In this document: piece by piece, positions 51,446-61,003 of the stretch | Position numbering within the stretch: position 1 is the first letter of the stretch | Layout: the number at the start of each line of letters is the position of its first letter | NCBI GenBank assembly: GCA_017792405.1 | Contig: CP051231.1 | Span: 3,852,062 to 3,916,061 of the forward strand | Reading direction: 5' to 3' | DNA length: 64,000 nucleotides | Source: Oceanicola sp. | Lineage (GTDB): Bacteria; Pseudomonadota; Alphaproteobacteria; Rhodobacterales; Rhodobacteraceae | Program-made: the position numbers and the translations under genes | The notes under the pieces: model-generated | Seen by the model: the letters and a program-made list of their open reading frames with translations, nothing else | Databases searched by the model: none | Told to the model about the DNA's origin: nothing

Positions 51446-52016
51446 GATTCGCTCGCTGAGCGACGTGCTGGAGGCGCTCGACCGGCTTTCGGAGGCCGAA
51501 ACAGTCTCTATCAAGGACCTGCTGGAAGAGATCGGGATGCGCGCATTCGCGCCGCTGGTGCTGATTCCGGCGCTGATTCTCGTCACGCCGCTTTCAGGCA
51601 TCCCCGGACTGCCGACCATCGGGGCCACGCTGATTGCGCTGGTGATCGTGCAAAAGCTGATGGGTCGCACCTACCTTTGGCTGCCCGGGTGGCTGACCCG
51701 CCGCAATGTGGCAGGCGAGCGGCTGGCGGGGGCGGTGGACTGGATGCGCAAGCCCTGCCGTTGGATCGACGATCACTCGCGCAAGCGGCTCAGCCCCTTG
51801 GTCTCGCGCCCGGCCAACCTGATCACCGCGCTTGTGATCACGCTGATCTGTGTGGTGATCCCCTTCCTCGAACTTCTGCCAATGGTCACATCGCTCTTTG
51901 CGGTCGCCATCAGCTTGCTGGCCATCGGCCTGCTGGTGCGCGACGGGCTCTATACCCTGCTCGGCTACCTCTGGATCGGTGTGGCCGGTGGAGCGATTTA
52001 CTGGCTGGTGAGCTGA
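51360..52016 (+). CDS. ExoD-like exopolysaccharide synthesis membrane protein
   Basis: Up to 218 aa. Helical N-terminus LSDVLEALDRLSEAETVSIKDLLEEIGMRAFAPLVLIPALI (in pieces), VTPLSGIPGLPTIGATLIALVIVQKLMGR, PCRWIDDHSRKRLSPL and two further hydrophobic segments match ExoD. ExoD is needed for normal exopolysaccharide and alkaline tolerance in rhizobia; its biochemical role is unknown. The ATG at 51360 has GAGGA nearby but creates an 86-nt overlap with the SDR; the domain starts only after the overlap, so a shorter non-ATG start cannot be excluded. Confidence 0.78.
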   Translation: MTGSSETLEWNSSSRPTGKGSPRSSATHEIRSLSDVLEALDRLSEAETVSIKDLLEEIGMRAFAPLVLIPALILVTPLSGIPGLPTIGATLIALVIVQKLMGRTYLWLPGWLTRRNVAGERLAGAVDWMRKPCRWIDDHSRKRLSPLVSRPANLITALVITLICVVIPFLELLPMVTSLFAVAISLLAIGLLVRDGLYTLLGYLWIGVAGGAIYWLVS

Positions 52017-52028
52017 AACAGGCTCTAA

Positions 52029-53957
52029 CTAGGCCCGTTTCGAGCCAATCTTCGCCACGTCGAGCACGCTGAGCACCTTGGCCTCGATGTCCTCGGCGTT
52101 GAGCGCCGCAACCGACCACATGTCGCGCGGGCTGGCCTGATCGATGAAGATATCGGGCAGGACCATCGAGCGGAACTTCAGCCCGTGGTCGAACACACCT
52201 TCTTCTGCGTAGAGCTGGGCGACATGGCTGCCGAAGCCGCCCACCGCGCCCTCCTCGATCGTGATCACGGCCTCATGCTCGGCGGCGAGCCGCAGGCACA
52301 GCTCGCGGTCCAGCGGTTTGGCAAAGCGGGCATCGGCAATCGTCGGCGTGATGCCCTTGGCGGCCAGTGCCTCGGCGGCGGTGATCACCTCGGAGAGCCG
52401 CGCGCCGAAGGACAGCAGCGCCACGCGCTTGCCTTCCTGAATGATCCGGCCCTTGCCGATTTCGAGCGGCATGCCGCGCTCAGGCATGTCTACGCCCGTG
52501 CCCTCGCCGCGCGGATAGCGGAAGGCGATGGGCCCCTCGTCATGCGCGGCGGCGGTGGCAACCATGTGGCGCAGCTCGGCCTCGTCGGCGGCGGCCATGA
52601 CCACCATGCCGGGCAGGTTGGCCATGAAGGCCACGTCGAAGGCGCCCGCGTGGGTGGCGCCATCGGCCCCCACCAGCCCGGCGCGGTCGATTGCGAAGCG
52701 GACAGGAAGGCGCTGGATCGCCACGTCATGCACCACTTGGTCGTAGCCGCGCTGCAGGAATGTGGAGTAGATCGCGCAAAAGGGTTTGAGCCCGCCAGCG
52801 GCCTGACCGGCGGCGAAAGTGACGGCGTGCTGCTCGGCAATGCCCACGTCGAACACGCGGGTCGGAAAGCGCTTGCCGACAAGGTCCAGCCCGGTGCCAT
52901 CTGGCATGGCGGCCGTGACGGCGGTGATCAGCGGGTCGTCCTCGGCCTCTTGGATCAGGCTCTGGGCGAAGACCTTGGTGTAGCTCGGCGCATTGCTCGG
53001 CGCCTTCTTCTGCTCGCCTGTGATCACATCGAACCGGGCGACGCCGTGGCCCTTGTCTGCCGCCGTCTCCGCGGGCGCATAGCCCTTGCCCTTCTTTGTG
53101 ATCACATGGATCAACACCGGCCCGTCCGCCCGCGCCTTGACCGTGCGCAGGACCGGCAGAAGCTGCTCCATATCGTGCCCGTCAATCGGGCCAACGTAGG
53201 AAAAGCCGAGCTCCTCGAACATGGTGCCGCCCACGGTGACGCTCTTCAGCAGCTCCTTGGCCCGCCGCGCGCCCTCCTGAAACGGGCTGGGCAGCAGCGA
53301 GACAGCGCCCTTGGCGGCGGCCTTGAACTCCTGAAACGGCGCGCCGGCATAAAGACGGCTGAGGTAGGCGCTCATCGCGCCGGTGGGCGGGGCAATGCTC
53401 ATCTCGTTGTCGTTCAGCACCACGAAGAGCCGCTTGCCGAGGTGGCCGGCATTGTTCATCGCCTCATAGGCCATGCCCGCGCTCATCGCGCCGTCGCCGA
53501 TGACGGCAATCGCATCGCCCAGCGGAGGGTCGGCGGGCGCGCCGAGATCATGCGCCACGGCAAAGCCGAGGGCGGCGCTGATGGAAGTGGAGCTATGGGC
53601 GGCGCCGAAGGGGTCGTAGGGGCTTTCGGTCCGCTTGGTGAAGCCGCTCAGCCCGTCTTTCTGGCGCAGGGTGCGGATGCGGTCGCGGCGGCCGGTGAGG
53701 ATCTTGTGGGGGTAGCACTGGTGGCTCACGTCCCAGATCAGGCGGTCGCGGGGCGTGTCGAACACCGCGTGCAGCGCCACTGTCAGCTCCACCACGCCGA
53801 GGCCCGCGCCAAGGTGGCCGCCGGTCTGGCTGACGGCGTCGATGGTTTCGGCCCGCAGCTCCCCGGCGACCTGTCTCAGCTCGGCGTCGCTCATCTGGCG
53901 CAGGGCGGCGGGCTCGTTCACACGGTCGAGCGTTGGCGTGGCTGGGCTTTGGCTCAT
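52029..53957 (-). CDS. dxs: 1-deoxy-D-xylulose-5-phosphate synthase
   Basis: Condenses pyruvate and glyceraldehyde-3-phosphate, first step of the MEP isoprenoid route. 642 aa TPP enzyme: [40 protein letters not shown] motif [18 protein letters not shown] ending [27 protein letters not shown] and [19 protein letters not shown]. Nine nt after ispA in a four-gene operon. Confidence 0.97.
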   Translation of the reverse strand: MSQSPATPTLDRVNEPAALRQMSDAELRQVAGELRAETIDAVSQTGGHLGAGLGVVELTVALHAVFDTPRDRLIWDVSHQCYPHKILTGRRDRIRTLRQKDGLSGFTKRTESPYDPFGAAHSSTSISAALGFAVAHDLGAPADPPLGDAIAVIGDGAMSAGMAYEAMNNAGHLGKRLFVVLNDNEMSIAPPTGAMSAYLSRLYAGAPFQEFKAAAKGAVSLLPSPFQEGARRAKELLKSVTVGGTMFEELGFSYVGPIDGHDMEQLLPVLRTVKARADGPVLIHVITKKGKGYAPAETAADKGHGVARFDVITGEQKKAPSNAPSYTKVFAQSLIQEAEDDPLITAVTAAMPDGTGLDLVGKRFPTRVFDVGIAEQHAVTFAAGQAAGGLKPFCAIYSTFLQRGYDQVVHDVAIQRLPVRFAIDRAGLVGADGATHAGAFDVAFMANLPGMVVMAAADEAELRHMVATAAAHDEGPIAFRYPRGEGTGVDMPERGMPLEIGKGRIIQEGKRVALLSFGARLSEVITAAEALAAKGITPTIADARFAKPLDRELCLRLAAEHEAVITIEEGAVGGFGSHVAQLYAEEGVFDHGLKFRSMVLPDIFIDQASPRDMWSVAALNAEDIEAKVLSVLDVAKIGSKRA

Positions 53958-53966
53958 CGGGGCCTC

Positions 53967-54818
53967 CTAACTGCGGCGGGCAATAACGAAACGCGCAAGC
54001 TCCCGCAACGTTTCGGCCTCCTGCCCGTAGGGCTCTAGCGCCGCGATGGCTTCCTCGACCAGATCGGCGGCACGCTTGCGCGCGGGCTCCAGCCCGAGGA
54101 GAGACACGAAGGTCGCCTTGCCCCGGGCCGCATCCTTGCCGACCGCCTTGCCGACGGCCTCGGCGCTGCCCTCTACATCCAATATGTCATCAAAGATCTG
54201 AAAAGCCCGTCCAACCGCATCGCCATAGTGTCGCAGCCCGGCGGAGTCCTGCCCTGCCATGCGCGGCCCGGCGAGCGCCGACCAGGTGATGAGCGCGCCG
54301 GTCTTGCCCGCTTGCAGGGCCTCAATCTGGGGAAGGGTCAGCGGGGTTGCGGCGGTTTCGGCGGCGATATCGGCAGCCTGCCCGCCGACCATGCCGCGCA
54401 CGCCTGCGGCCTCGGAAAGGCTCTGCACCAGCGCAATACGGGCCTCGGCGGGCAGGTCGGCCTCCGCGATGAGTTGAAAGGCGAGCGATTGCAGCGCGTC
54501 CCCCGCCAGCACGGCGGTGGCCTCATCCCACTTGCGGTGCACGGTGGGCTGGCCGCGGCGCAGATCGTCGTCATCCATGCAGGGAAGGTCATCGTGGATG
54601 AGGGAGTAGGCGTGCAGCGCCTCGATGGCCCCCGCGACCGGCCCGGCCTTGGCGGCCATGCCGTGCAGCCGCGCCGATTCGACCACCAGAAGCGCCCGCA
54701 GCCCCTTGCCGCCGGCGCAGGCATATCCCATCGCCTCGGCCACGGTACCGCCCTTGGGCAGCGCGGCAGAAATCGCGGCGCTGGCGAGTTGCTGCGCCTC
54801 GGAAAGTCTCTGTTTCAC
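53967..54818 (-). CDS. ispA: Polyprenyl synthetase, probable (2E,6E)-farnesyl diphosphate synthase
   Basis: 283 aa. First aspartate-rich motif [34 protein letters not shown] (in pieces) and second [20 protein letters not shown] (FDDILD). Helical prenyltransferase fold that builds C15 from IPP and DMAPP. Between xseB and dxs, as in many proteobacteria. Confidence 0.93.
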   Translation of the reverse strand: MKQRLSEAQQLASAAISAALPKGGTVAEAMGYACAGGKGLRALLVVESARLHGMAAKAGPVAGAIEALHAYSLIHDDLPCMDDDDLRRGQPTVHRKWDEATAVLAGDALQSLAFQLIAEADLPAEARIALVQSLSEAAGVRGMVGGQAADIAAETAATPLTLPQIEALQAGKTGALITWSALAGPRMAGQDSAGLRHYGDAVGRAFQIFDDILDVEGSAEAVGKAVGKDAARGKATFVSLLGLEPARKRAADLVEEAIAALEPYGQEAETLRELARFVIARRS

Positions 54819-54830
54819 GGCAAAACGGCC

Positions 54831-55073
54831 TCAGTCGACATCCAGCGGGGCGGTGCCCGCCGCATTGCCATCGGCGTCGGTGGTGATTTTGGCGACCTTC
54901 TCCTCGGCGGCCTTCAGCAGCGCATCGCATTTCGCGCGTAGCTCAGAGCCGCGCTGGTAGAGGGCAATCGAATCCTCCAGCGGCACCTCGCCGCCCTCGA
55001 GGCGGCTCACCACCGCCTCCAGCTCGCGGATTGCCTCCTCGAAGCTCATCTCTGCCACCGGCTTGTCGTTCAT
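54831..55073 (-). CDS. xseB: Exodeoxyribonuclease VII small subunit
   Basis: 80 aa: MSFEEAIRELEAVVSRLEGGEVPLEDSIALYQRGSEL (in pieces) and CDALLKAAEEKVAKI are the standard XseB helices. Start overlaps the upstream stop (ATGA). The large subunit xseA is not in the window. Confidence 0.94.
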   Translation of the reverse strand: MNDKPVAEMSFEEAIRELEAVVSRLEGGEVPLEDSIALYQRGSELRAKCDALLKAAEEKVAKITTDADGNAAGTAPLDVD

Positions 55074-56014
55074 CTTGCGCCCCGTTTCATCAGCACTTTC
55101 ACATGCGCCGCCGTGCTCGCGGCCAGCGCCTCCAGATCATATCCGCCCTCGAGGGTCGAGACCACCCGGCCCCCGGCGTGCGCATCGGCCACATCGCAGA
55201 GCCGCTCGGTCGCCCATGCGAAATCTTCTTCCACGAGGTTCAGCTGGGCCAGCGGGTCGGCGCGGTGGGCATCGAATCCGGCGGAGATCAGCAGCAGCTC
55301 GGGCGCGAAGTCATCGAGCGCGGGCAGAACCTCGGCCTCCATCACCCGGCGAAAGCCCTGGCTCCCTGTTTCGGGCGGGAGGGGCACGTTCATCACGTTG
55401 TTGTCGGCACCAGTCTCGTGCTGGGCGCCCGTGCCGGGGTAGAGCGGCGACTGGTGGGTGGAGATGAAGAGGCAGCGGGTCTCGTCCCACAGCAAGTCCT
55501 GCGTGCCGTTGCCGTGGTGGACATCGAAATCCATCACGGCGACGCGGGAGAGCCCATGCGCATCGAGCGCGTTTTTGGCTGCAATAGAGACGTTTCCGAA
55601 GAGGCAGAAGCCCATCGGTGTGGTCTTTTCGGCGTGGTGCCCCGGCGGCCTTGCGGCGATGAAGGCGTTTTGTGCCGCGCCGCTCATCACCCGCTCCACG
55701 GCGGCCACGCAGCCGCCCGCGCCGCGCAGGGCGGCGTTGAGGGAGCCGGCCATCACGTGGGTGTCGGCGTCGATCGAGGCCCAGCCATCACCCGCGGCCT
55801 CCACCGCCCGCTCCACCGCGACCACATGGGCCTCGGGGTGGACGCGCAGCAGCTCGTCGCGGTCCGCGAGCGGGCAATCGTGCCAGTCCAGCGCGGCGAA
55901 TTCGGGGGTTTCGAGCACTTCGAGAATCGCCTCCAGCCGCGCCACCCGCTCGGGGTGGCCGGGGGGCGTGAGGTGCCGGAGGCAATCGTCATGGGTAAAG
56001 AGGGCCGTGGTCAT
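55070..56014 (-). CDS. Histone deacetylase-family (arginase/deacetylase fold) protein
   Basis: 314 aa zinc hydrolase: RPPGHHAEKTTPMGFCLFGNVSIAAKNAL (in pieces), VAVMDFDVHHGNGTQDLLWDETRCLFISTHQ (in pieces) with the Asp-His zinc ligands, LLISAGFDAHRADPLAQLNL, and LEGGYDLEALAAS. Acts on acetylated polyamines, lysines or similar amides; acetylpolyamine amidohydrolases and bacterial HDAC-like enzymes share this. First gene of the operon with xseB, ispA and dxs. Confidence 0.9.
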   Translation of the reverse strand: MTTALFTHDDCLRHLTPPGHPERVARLEAILEVLETPEFAALDWHDCPLADRDELLRVHPEAHVVAVERAVEAAGDGWASIDADTHVMAGSLNAALRGAGGCVAAVERVMSGAAQNAFIAARPPGHHAEKTTPMGFCLFGNVSIAAKNALDAHGLSRVAVMDFDVHHGNGTQDLLWDETRCLFISTHQSPLYPGTGAQHETGADNNVMNVPLPPETGSQGFRRVMEAEVLPALDDFAPELLLISAGFDAHRADPLAQLNLVEEDFAWATERLCDVADAHAGGRVVSTLEGGYDLEALAASTAAHVKVLMKRGAR

Positions 56015-56050
56015 GGCGCTACCCTGCCGCGCCGGGCGCGCGCCCGCAAG

Positions 56051-56851
56051 CTACTCGGGGACGCGAAAGGTGAGCGAGGCCCAGAGCGAGCGCCAGACGG
56101 GCCCGGCCTCAACATCGTCGTTCGGCTCGGCCCGCACCACGACGCTATCGACGAGGTATTCATGCCCCGGCGTGACCCGAAACACCGCACGCCCAGTAGC
56201 ATCGGTGCGGATCTGGCTGACCTCGACTGTGCCGTCGGGGGCCTTGTCGAGAATCTCCACCTGCGCATCGGCCCGCGCAGCGCCATCGTAGATGACATCG
56301 ACCACCATGCCGCCAGAAAGATCGTCGACATAGGGGTTCTTCACCGCGACGATCTCGATCTCGAGGCCCATCGCGCGGTCAGTCCCTTCGGCATTGCCCA
56401 CGGCGATCAGGCTCTTGGCGTAGCGGCGGTAGGCCTCCTTGAAGCGTTCTTCCGGCAGGCCGCGCTCGCGGTGAACCCTCTCTAACCCAGCCCAATCCTT
56501 GTGTTCGATGAACCTGCGGAACTGAGCCATGTCCTTGTAGGTGAGGCTCAGCTCGCCAGTTTGATGGACCACCACGTTGAGCCCCTCCGCCGGCGCGGGG
56601 ATGTTGAGCGCGGGGCGGTCGCCCACGCGCGGCGTCACCTCTACCACGCCTTCGGGCGTGACCATCTCGAAGCGCTCCGAGCGGCCGGGCACAAAGACGT
56701 ATCCGGCACCCTTGAACTCTTGCCCTACCCGGAACTCCGCCGATAGCGTGCCGCCAACCGGGACCGCATAGGCATCGGGCGAAATCCAGAACTCATGGGC
56801 CGCAGCAGGCAGCGCGGCGCTGAGGCACATGGCGAGTGAGGCGAGACGCAT
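56051..56851 (-). CDS. DUF4198 periplasmic protein
   Basis: 266 aa. Signal peptide MRLASLAMCLSAALPAAA then HEFWISPDAYAVPVGGTLSAEFRVGQEF (in pieces), the DUF4198 N-terminus; a later IgG-like beta domain (GGMVVDVIYDGAARADAQVEILDKAPDG, TDATGRAVFRVTPGHEYLVDSVVVRAE in pieces). Such proteins often accompany nickel or cobalt uptake genes. The start ATG shares its CATG with the divergent HupE gene; its ribosome site (AGGA) lies in the neighbour's signal-peptide codons. Confidence 0.85.
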   Translation of the reverse strand: MRLASLAMCLSAALPAAAHEFWISPDAYAVPVGGTLSAEFRVGQEFKGAGYVFVPGRSERFEMVTPEGVVEVTPRVGDRPALNIPAPAEGLNVVVHQTGELSLTYKDMAQFRRFIEHKDWAGLERVHRERGLPEERFKEAYRRYAKSLIAVGNAEGTDRAMGLEIEIVAVKNPYVDDLSGGMVVDVIYDGAARADAQVEILDKAPDGTVEVSQIRTDATGRAVFRVTPGHEYLVDSVVVRAEPNDDVEAGPVWRSLWASLTFRVPE

Positions 56852-57974
56852 GAACATCCTACGGACACTGGCACTTGCCCTTCTGCTGTCAACCCACGCC
56901 TCCGCGAGCGCTGCCCACGAGTTGAACCCCTCGGTGGCGGATGTGACGGTTTCGGCCGAAACAGTGAAACTGGAACTCTCGCTGAACACGGAGGCCTTGC
57001 TCGCGGGGATCGACCAATCCACCGGCGAGAACACCGATGATGCGCCCGAAGCGGCGGAATATGACGCGCTGCGCGCCCTGCCCGCCGAGGAGTTGGCCCA
57101 GCGGTTCTTTGAGGCCTGGCCCACCCTGCGGGCGGATTTTGACGTGCGGGCGGGCGACGCGCCGGTGACGCTGGAGCTGACCGACATCACCATTGCCGAC
57201 GTGCCTGACGAAAGCCTGCCGCGCGATGGTCGCGCCGTGATTACAGGCACCCTGCCGCCCGGCGATGCGCCGGTGACGGTGGGCTGGTCCTCGGGCTTTG
57301 GCCCGCTGATCCTGCGACAGGTCGGCGGCGGGGAAGATGCCTATTCGGACTTTCTCAACCCAGGCACGGTTAGCCAGCCGCTGCCCCGAAGCGGCGAGAT
57401 CGTGACCGAGGGCTGGGCGGCTCTGTTCACCCGTTACATCGTTGTGGGCTTCGAGCACATCATCCCCAAGGGGCTGGATCACATCCTCTTCGTGCTCGGG
57501 CTGTTCTTCTTTTCGCTCAAGATGCGCCCGCTGGTTTGGCAGATTTCGGCCTTCACGCTGGCCCATACGGTCACCCTCGCGCTGGCGAGCTTGAAGATCG
57601 TGGTGATCCCTGCGGCGGTGGTGGAGCCGCTGATTGCCGCCTCCATCGTTTATGTCGCAGTCGAAAACATTATTGGCGGGCGCCTCGGCTGGTGGCGGGT
57701 GGCAGTGGTCACAGCCTTCGGCCTGCTGCACGGGCTGGGCTTTGCCTATGTGCTGGGCGATGTCGGGCTGGAGCCTGCGCGGTTTTTGACCGGGCTGATC
57801 GGCTTCAACGTCGGGGTCGAGATCGGGCAACTGACGGTGATTGCCGTGGCCTTCCTGACGGTCGGCTACTGGTTTGGCCGCAAGCCGTGGTTTCGCCGGT
57901 TCATCGCCATCCCGGCCTCGCTGGCGATTGCCGCCGTGGCCGCCTTCTGGGTGGTAGAGCGCACGCTGCTCTGA
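56850..57974 (+). CDS. HupE/UreJ-family membrane protein
   Basis: 374 aa. Signal peptide MNILRTLALALLLSTHASASA, an N-terminal periplasmic beta domain of about 180 residues, then membrane helices with the family motifs FEHIIPKGLDHILFVLGLFFFSL, FTLAHTVTLALASL, EPLIAASIVYVAVENI and AFGLLHGLGFAYVL. These His/Asp-rich helices are linked to nickel or cobalt permeation in HupE/UreJ. No urease or hydrogenase genes are adjacent. Its ribosome site (GTGAGG) lies inside the divergent DUF4198 gene. Confidence 0.85.
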   Translation: MNILRTLALALLLSTHASASAAHELNPSVADVTVSAETVKLELSLNTEALLAGIDQSTGENTDDAPEAAEYDALRALPAEELAQRFFEAWPTLRADFDVRAGDAPVTLELTDITIADVPDESLPRDGRAVITGTLPPGDAPVTVGWSSGFGPLILRQVGGGEDAYSDFLNPGTVSQPLPRSGEIVTEGWAALFTRYIVVGFEHIIPKGLDHILFVLGLFFFSLKMRPLVWQISAFTLAHTVTLALASLKIVVIPAAVVEPLIAASIVYVAVENIIGGRLGWWRVAVVTAFGLLHGLGFAYVLGDVGLEPARFLTGLIGFNVGVEIGQLTVIAVAFLTVGYWFGRKPWFRRFIAIPASLAIAAVAAFWVVERTLL

Positions 57975-57977
57975 GCG

Positions 57978-58886
57978 TTACTTCATCGTCGCGTTGATCT
58001 TGCCGCGCGCGGCCCGGTCCTTGCCGAGCTGTTGCTCGCGCCAGACGATGAAGGCGCCCGCACAGATCACCAGCGCCGCACCGGCCAGCATTTGCAGGGT
58101 CGGCACTTCGTTGAACACGAAGAAGCCGATCACAATCGCCCAGATCATCGAACTGTAGGTATAGGGCGCGAGCAGCGAGGCATCGGCGAAGCGGTAAGAG
58201 GAGGTGACGAGGATCTGCCCCGCGCCGCCGGTCAGCCCCGCGCCGATGAGCAGGGCCCATTCCAGCGGTGTCGGCCAGACCCAGCCCCACGGGATCGTCA
58301 GCAGCGAGAGGGTGGTGGCGGTGGCGGAGAAGTAGAAGACGATGGCGGCGGTGCTCTCTTTCGAGGCCATCGCCTTGACGAAGATCTGCGCCAGCGAGGC
58401 GAGCAGAGCGGAGGAGAGGATCATCACCGTGCCGATGAACTCCCGCTCCCCGCCATCGAGCGAGAGGCGGGGCCACATGATGATGAGCACGCCCACCAGC
58501 CCCACGGCGACGGCAGTGATCCGCAGCAGGCGCACCCGCTCGCGCAGGAGGATGGCGGCAAAGATCACGATAAGGATCGGGGTGATGAAGCGCAGTGCCG
58601 TGACCTCGGGCAGCGGCAGGTAGCGCAGCCCCAGAAAGCCCAGCCCCATTGCGCCCGAGCCGACGATTGCGCGAATCGCGTGGCTCCTGACGCTTTGCAC
58701 CTTGAGCCCTTCGGGCATGTCGCCGCGCAGCCAGAGCCATGCGACGATCACCGGCAGGCCGCAGCCCGCGCGGAAAAACACCGTCTGGCCGACCGGCACG
58801 CCTTCGGCCGCTTTCACGAGGGCGCCCATGATGGAAAAGAGAAAGATCGCGCCCAGCGTGAGCGAGATTCCGACGAGGGGTTTCAT
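57978..58886 (-). CDS. EamA-family (DMT superfamily) transporter
   Basis: 302 aa, ten helices in two EamA repeats: GAIFLFSIMGALVKAAEG, LRYLPLPEVTALRFITPILIVIFAAILLRERV (in pieces), SSYRFADASLLAPYTYSSMIWAIVIGFFVFNEVP (in pieces). Resembles RarD/S-adenosylmethionine-uptake-like DMT transporters. Polar C-terminus (REQQLGKDRAARG). Confidence 0.88.
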   Translation of the reverse strand: MKPLVGISLTLGAIFLFSIMGALVKAAEGVPVGQTVFFRAGCGLPVIVAWLWLRGDMPEGLKVQSVRSHAIRAIVGSGAMGLGFLGLRYLPLPEVTALRFITPILIVIFAAILLRERVRLLRITAVAVGLVGVLIIMWPRLSLDGGEREFIGTVMILSSALLASLAQIFVKAMASKESTAAIVFYFSATATTLSLLTIPWGWVWPTPLEWALLIGAGLTGGAGQILVTSSYRFADASLLAPYTYSSMIWAIVIGFFVFNEVPTLQMLAGAALVICAGAFIVWREQQLGKDRAARGKINATMK

Positions 58887-58949
58887 ACTGCAAATCTGTT
58901 CGGGTCTGCCGCCCTTAGATCACGTCCGCCCGGCGGGTGCGACCGCAAA

Positions 58950-59375
58950 TCACTCCGCCGCGCGCCCGACCGTCATGTGATAGGCCGAGACCGCCGCCTG
59001 GATGCCATCGGAGGCGCGTGACAGCGGGAAGGGGCCGATCCGGTTGCGGTGGACGACGAAGGCCACATTGGCCGGCTCGCCCGCCGCGGCGCTGATGACA
59101 AACACCTGCGCGTCGATCCCCTTGGCGGTAAAGCTGCGCTGAATCTGCCGCGCCATCCTGAACCCGCGCTCCTGCGAGGGGGTATGCAGACGCAGCTCGA
59201 CCTTGAGATCGCGGGTCTCGCCCAGCGTGCCGCCAAAGACGACCGACTCGATGCTCTGCGCCAGTGGGCGCAGGGAGGGGTCGCCGGTGATCTTGTAATA
59301 GCCAAGCGCAAGCGCCGAGGGCAGGGCGACCACGGCGGCAAGAAAGATCCCGTAAAGAAGCTGCTTGGCCCACAT
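58950..59375 (-). CDS. Membrane-anchored protein of unknown function (141 aa)
   Basis: Start chosen at MWAKQLLYG, giving one N-terminal membrane helix (LLYGIFLAAVVALPSALALGYY) and a roughly 115-residue extracytoplasmic domain (VELRLHTPSQERGFRMARQIQRSFTAKGIDAQVFVIS in pieces, then VAFVVHRNRIGPFPLSRASDGIQAAVSAYHM). The soluble part looks alpha/beta. No family recognised. Alone between a transporter and ilvE. Confidence 0.65.
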   Translation of the reverse strand: MWAKQLLYGIFLAAVVALPSALALGYYKITGDPSLRPLAQSIESVVFGGTLGETRDLKVELRLHTPSQERGFRMARQIQRSFTAKGIDAQVFVISAAAGEPANVAFVVHRNRIGPFPLSRASDGIQAAVSAYHMTVGRAAE

Positions 59376-59469
59376 GAGGGCGCTCCGGCATGAGAAAGGC
59401 GGTGCCAGTCTCCCAGCACCGCCTTTCAATCCGGTTAAGAGCGGCCCGCGTTGCGCGCCGCTGCCAGCC

Positions 59470-60339
59470 TCAGCTCCGCACCAGCTTCTCGTAGCTGTCG
59501 CTCATCTCGCGGCAGAGCGCGCCGACCTCGAACTTCCAGTCGCCGATCTGGCCCACGGGGGTGACCTCGGCGGCGGTGCCGGTGAGCCAGCACTGCTCGA
59601 AGCCTTCCAGCTCCTCGGGCATGATGTGTCGCTCGTGGACCTTGATCTGGCGGTCCTCCAGCATGCCGATCACGGTCTGCCGGGTGATGCCGTTGAGGAA
59701 GCAATCGGGCTTGGGCGTGTGCACCTCGCCGTCCTTCACGAAGAAGATGTTGGCGCCGGTCGCCTCGGCCACATAGCCGCGGTAATCCATGAACAGCGCG
59801 TCCGAGCAGCCCTTGGCCTCGGCCTCGTGCTTGCTCATGGTGCAGATCATGTAGAGCCCGGCAGCCTTGGCGTGCACCGGGATCGTCTCCGGCGAGGGGC
59901 GCTTCCACTTGGCGACATCGAGCTTGGCGCCCTTCATCTTGGCGTCGCCGTAGTAATTGCCCCACTCCCAGCCGGCCACGGCCACGCGGACGGGGTTGCG
60001 GATCGACGACACGCCCATGTCTTCGCCCGACCCGCGCCATGCGACGGCGCGTACGTAGGCGTCGGTCCAGCCATTGGCCTTGAGCATCTCGTATTTCGCC
60101 GCTTCCAGCTCATCCACTGTGTAGGGGATCTCGAAATCGAGCCATTTGGCCGAGGCGATCAGCCGTTCGGAGTGCTTGCGGCTCTCGAAGATCTTGCCGT
60201 TGTAGCAGCGCTCGCCCTCGAACACGCTGGAGGCGTAATGCAGCCCGTGAGTGAGCAGATGTACGTTGGCGCTGCGCCAGTCCACCAGCTTGCCATCCAT
60301 CCAGATCTTGCCGTCGCGGTCGTCGTAGGATCCAGCCAT
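59470..60339 (-). CDS. ilvE: Branched-chain amino-acid aminotransferase
   Basis: Fold-type IV PLP enzyme, 289 aa. WMDGKLVDWRSANVHLLTHGLHYASSVFEGERCY (in pieces), AYVRAVAWRGSGEDMGV, the PLP-lysine region ICTMSKHEAEAKG, YVAEATGANIFFVKDG and the loop CWLTGTAAEVTPVGQI. Ribosome site GGAGGGAGCG directly before MAGSYDDRDG decides the start. Interconverts Leu, Ile, Val and their 2-oxoacids. Confidence 0.93.
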   Translation of the reverse strand: MAGSYDDRDGKIWMDGKLVDWRSANVHLLTHGLHYASSVFEGERCYNGKIFESRKHSERLIASAKWLDFEIPYTVDELEAAKYEMLKANGWTDAYVRAVAWRGSGEDMGVSSIRNPVRVAVAGWEWGNYYGDAKMKGAKLDVAKWKRPSPETIPVHAKAAGLYMICTMSKHEAEAKGCSDALFMDYRGYVAEATGANIFFVKDGEVHTPKPDCFLNGITRQTVIGMLEDRQIKVHERHIMPEELEGFEQCWLTGTAAEVTPVGQIGDWKFEVGALCREMSDSYEKLVRS

Positions 60340-60430
60340 CTCGCTCCCTCCAATTTGCATTTGTTGCGCCAGTTACGTCCGCATCGGACATTTTCTTGCG
60401 CAAAACCTGCGACTCACTACCGATCCGCGC

Positions 60431-60459
60431 TTGGAAAGTCAACAAGGCTGACGTATTGT
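60431..60459 (+). promoter_or_regulatory. Predicted sigma-70 promoter of petP-petR
   Basis: TTGGAA (60431-60436), 17-nt spacer, TATTGT (60454-60459), 37 nt before the MarR-type ATG. A GACTC (GANTC) site lies 20 nt upstream. Confidence 0.5.
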
Positions 60460-60496
60460 CTCGCCCCAAGAGGAGAAATCCAGCAAGGACAACACT

Positions 60497-61003
60497 ATGG
60501 CCGACGGCCCCGGCAATCCGGCGACAAGCGAAAGCCTGCTGTTTCTGACCGACGAGCAGCTGCGGAAGGGAATCGAGGCGATGTTCTTCGCCTATCGTGG
60601 TTTTACCGCCGATCCTGACCGCATCCTCGAAGAGCTGGGCTATGGCCGGGCGCATCACCGGGCGGTGCATTTCATCCATCGCTCGCCGGGCACCACTGTC
60701 AACAACCTGCTGTCGATCCTGGGCGTGACCAAGCAATCGCTCAACCGGGTGCTGCGCACGCTGATCGAGGACGGGCTGGTGGAAAGCCGGGTGGGCCGGC
60801 AGGACCGGCGCGAGCGCCACCTGCACCTGACCGAGGCGGGCACGCAGCTGGAGCGCCGCCTCTCGGATGCCCAGCGCGACCGGATGCGCCACGCCTTCCG
60901 GCAGGCCGGTCCCGAAGCCGTGATTGGCTTTCGCGCCGTGCTGGAGGCCATGATGGACCCCGAGCTGCGGCACCATTATACCGCGCTCAAGGAGGGGAAT
61001 TGA
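60497..61003 (+). CDS. petP: MarR-family regulator, PetP-like
   Basis: 168 aa winged-helix protein: FFAYRGFTADPDRILEELGYGRAHHRAVHFIHRSPG (in pieces), VNNLLSILGVTKQSLNRVLRTLIEDGLVESRVGRQDRRERHLHLTEAG (in pieces). Its last codons overlap the response-regulator start. A MarR gene coupled to an OmpR-type response regulator matches the petP-petR arrangement of Rhodobacter, where PetR is required for expression of cytochrome bc1. The symbol rests on that arrangement and resemblance. Confidence 0.8.
   Translation: MADGPGNPATSESLLFLTDEQLRKGIEAMFFAYRGFTADPDRILEELGYGRAHHRAVHFIHRSPGTTVNNLLSILGVTKQSLNRVLRTLIEDGLVESRVGRQDRRERHLHLTEAGTQLERRLSDAQRDRMRHAFRQAGPEAVIGFRAVLEAMMDPELRHHYTALKEGN

Noticed and set aside
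52185-54038. 617-codon plus-strand frame opposite dxs
   Set aside because: Antisense shadow of dxs, which shows all TPP-enzyme motifs.
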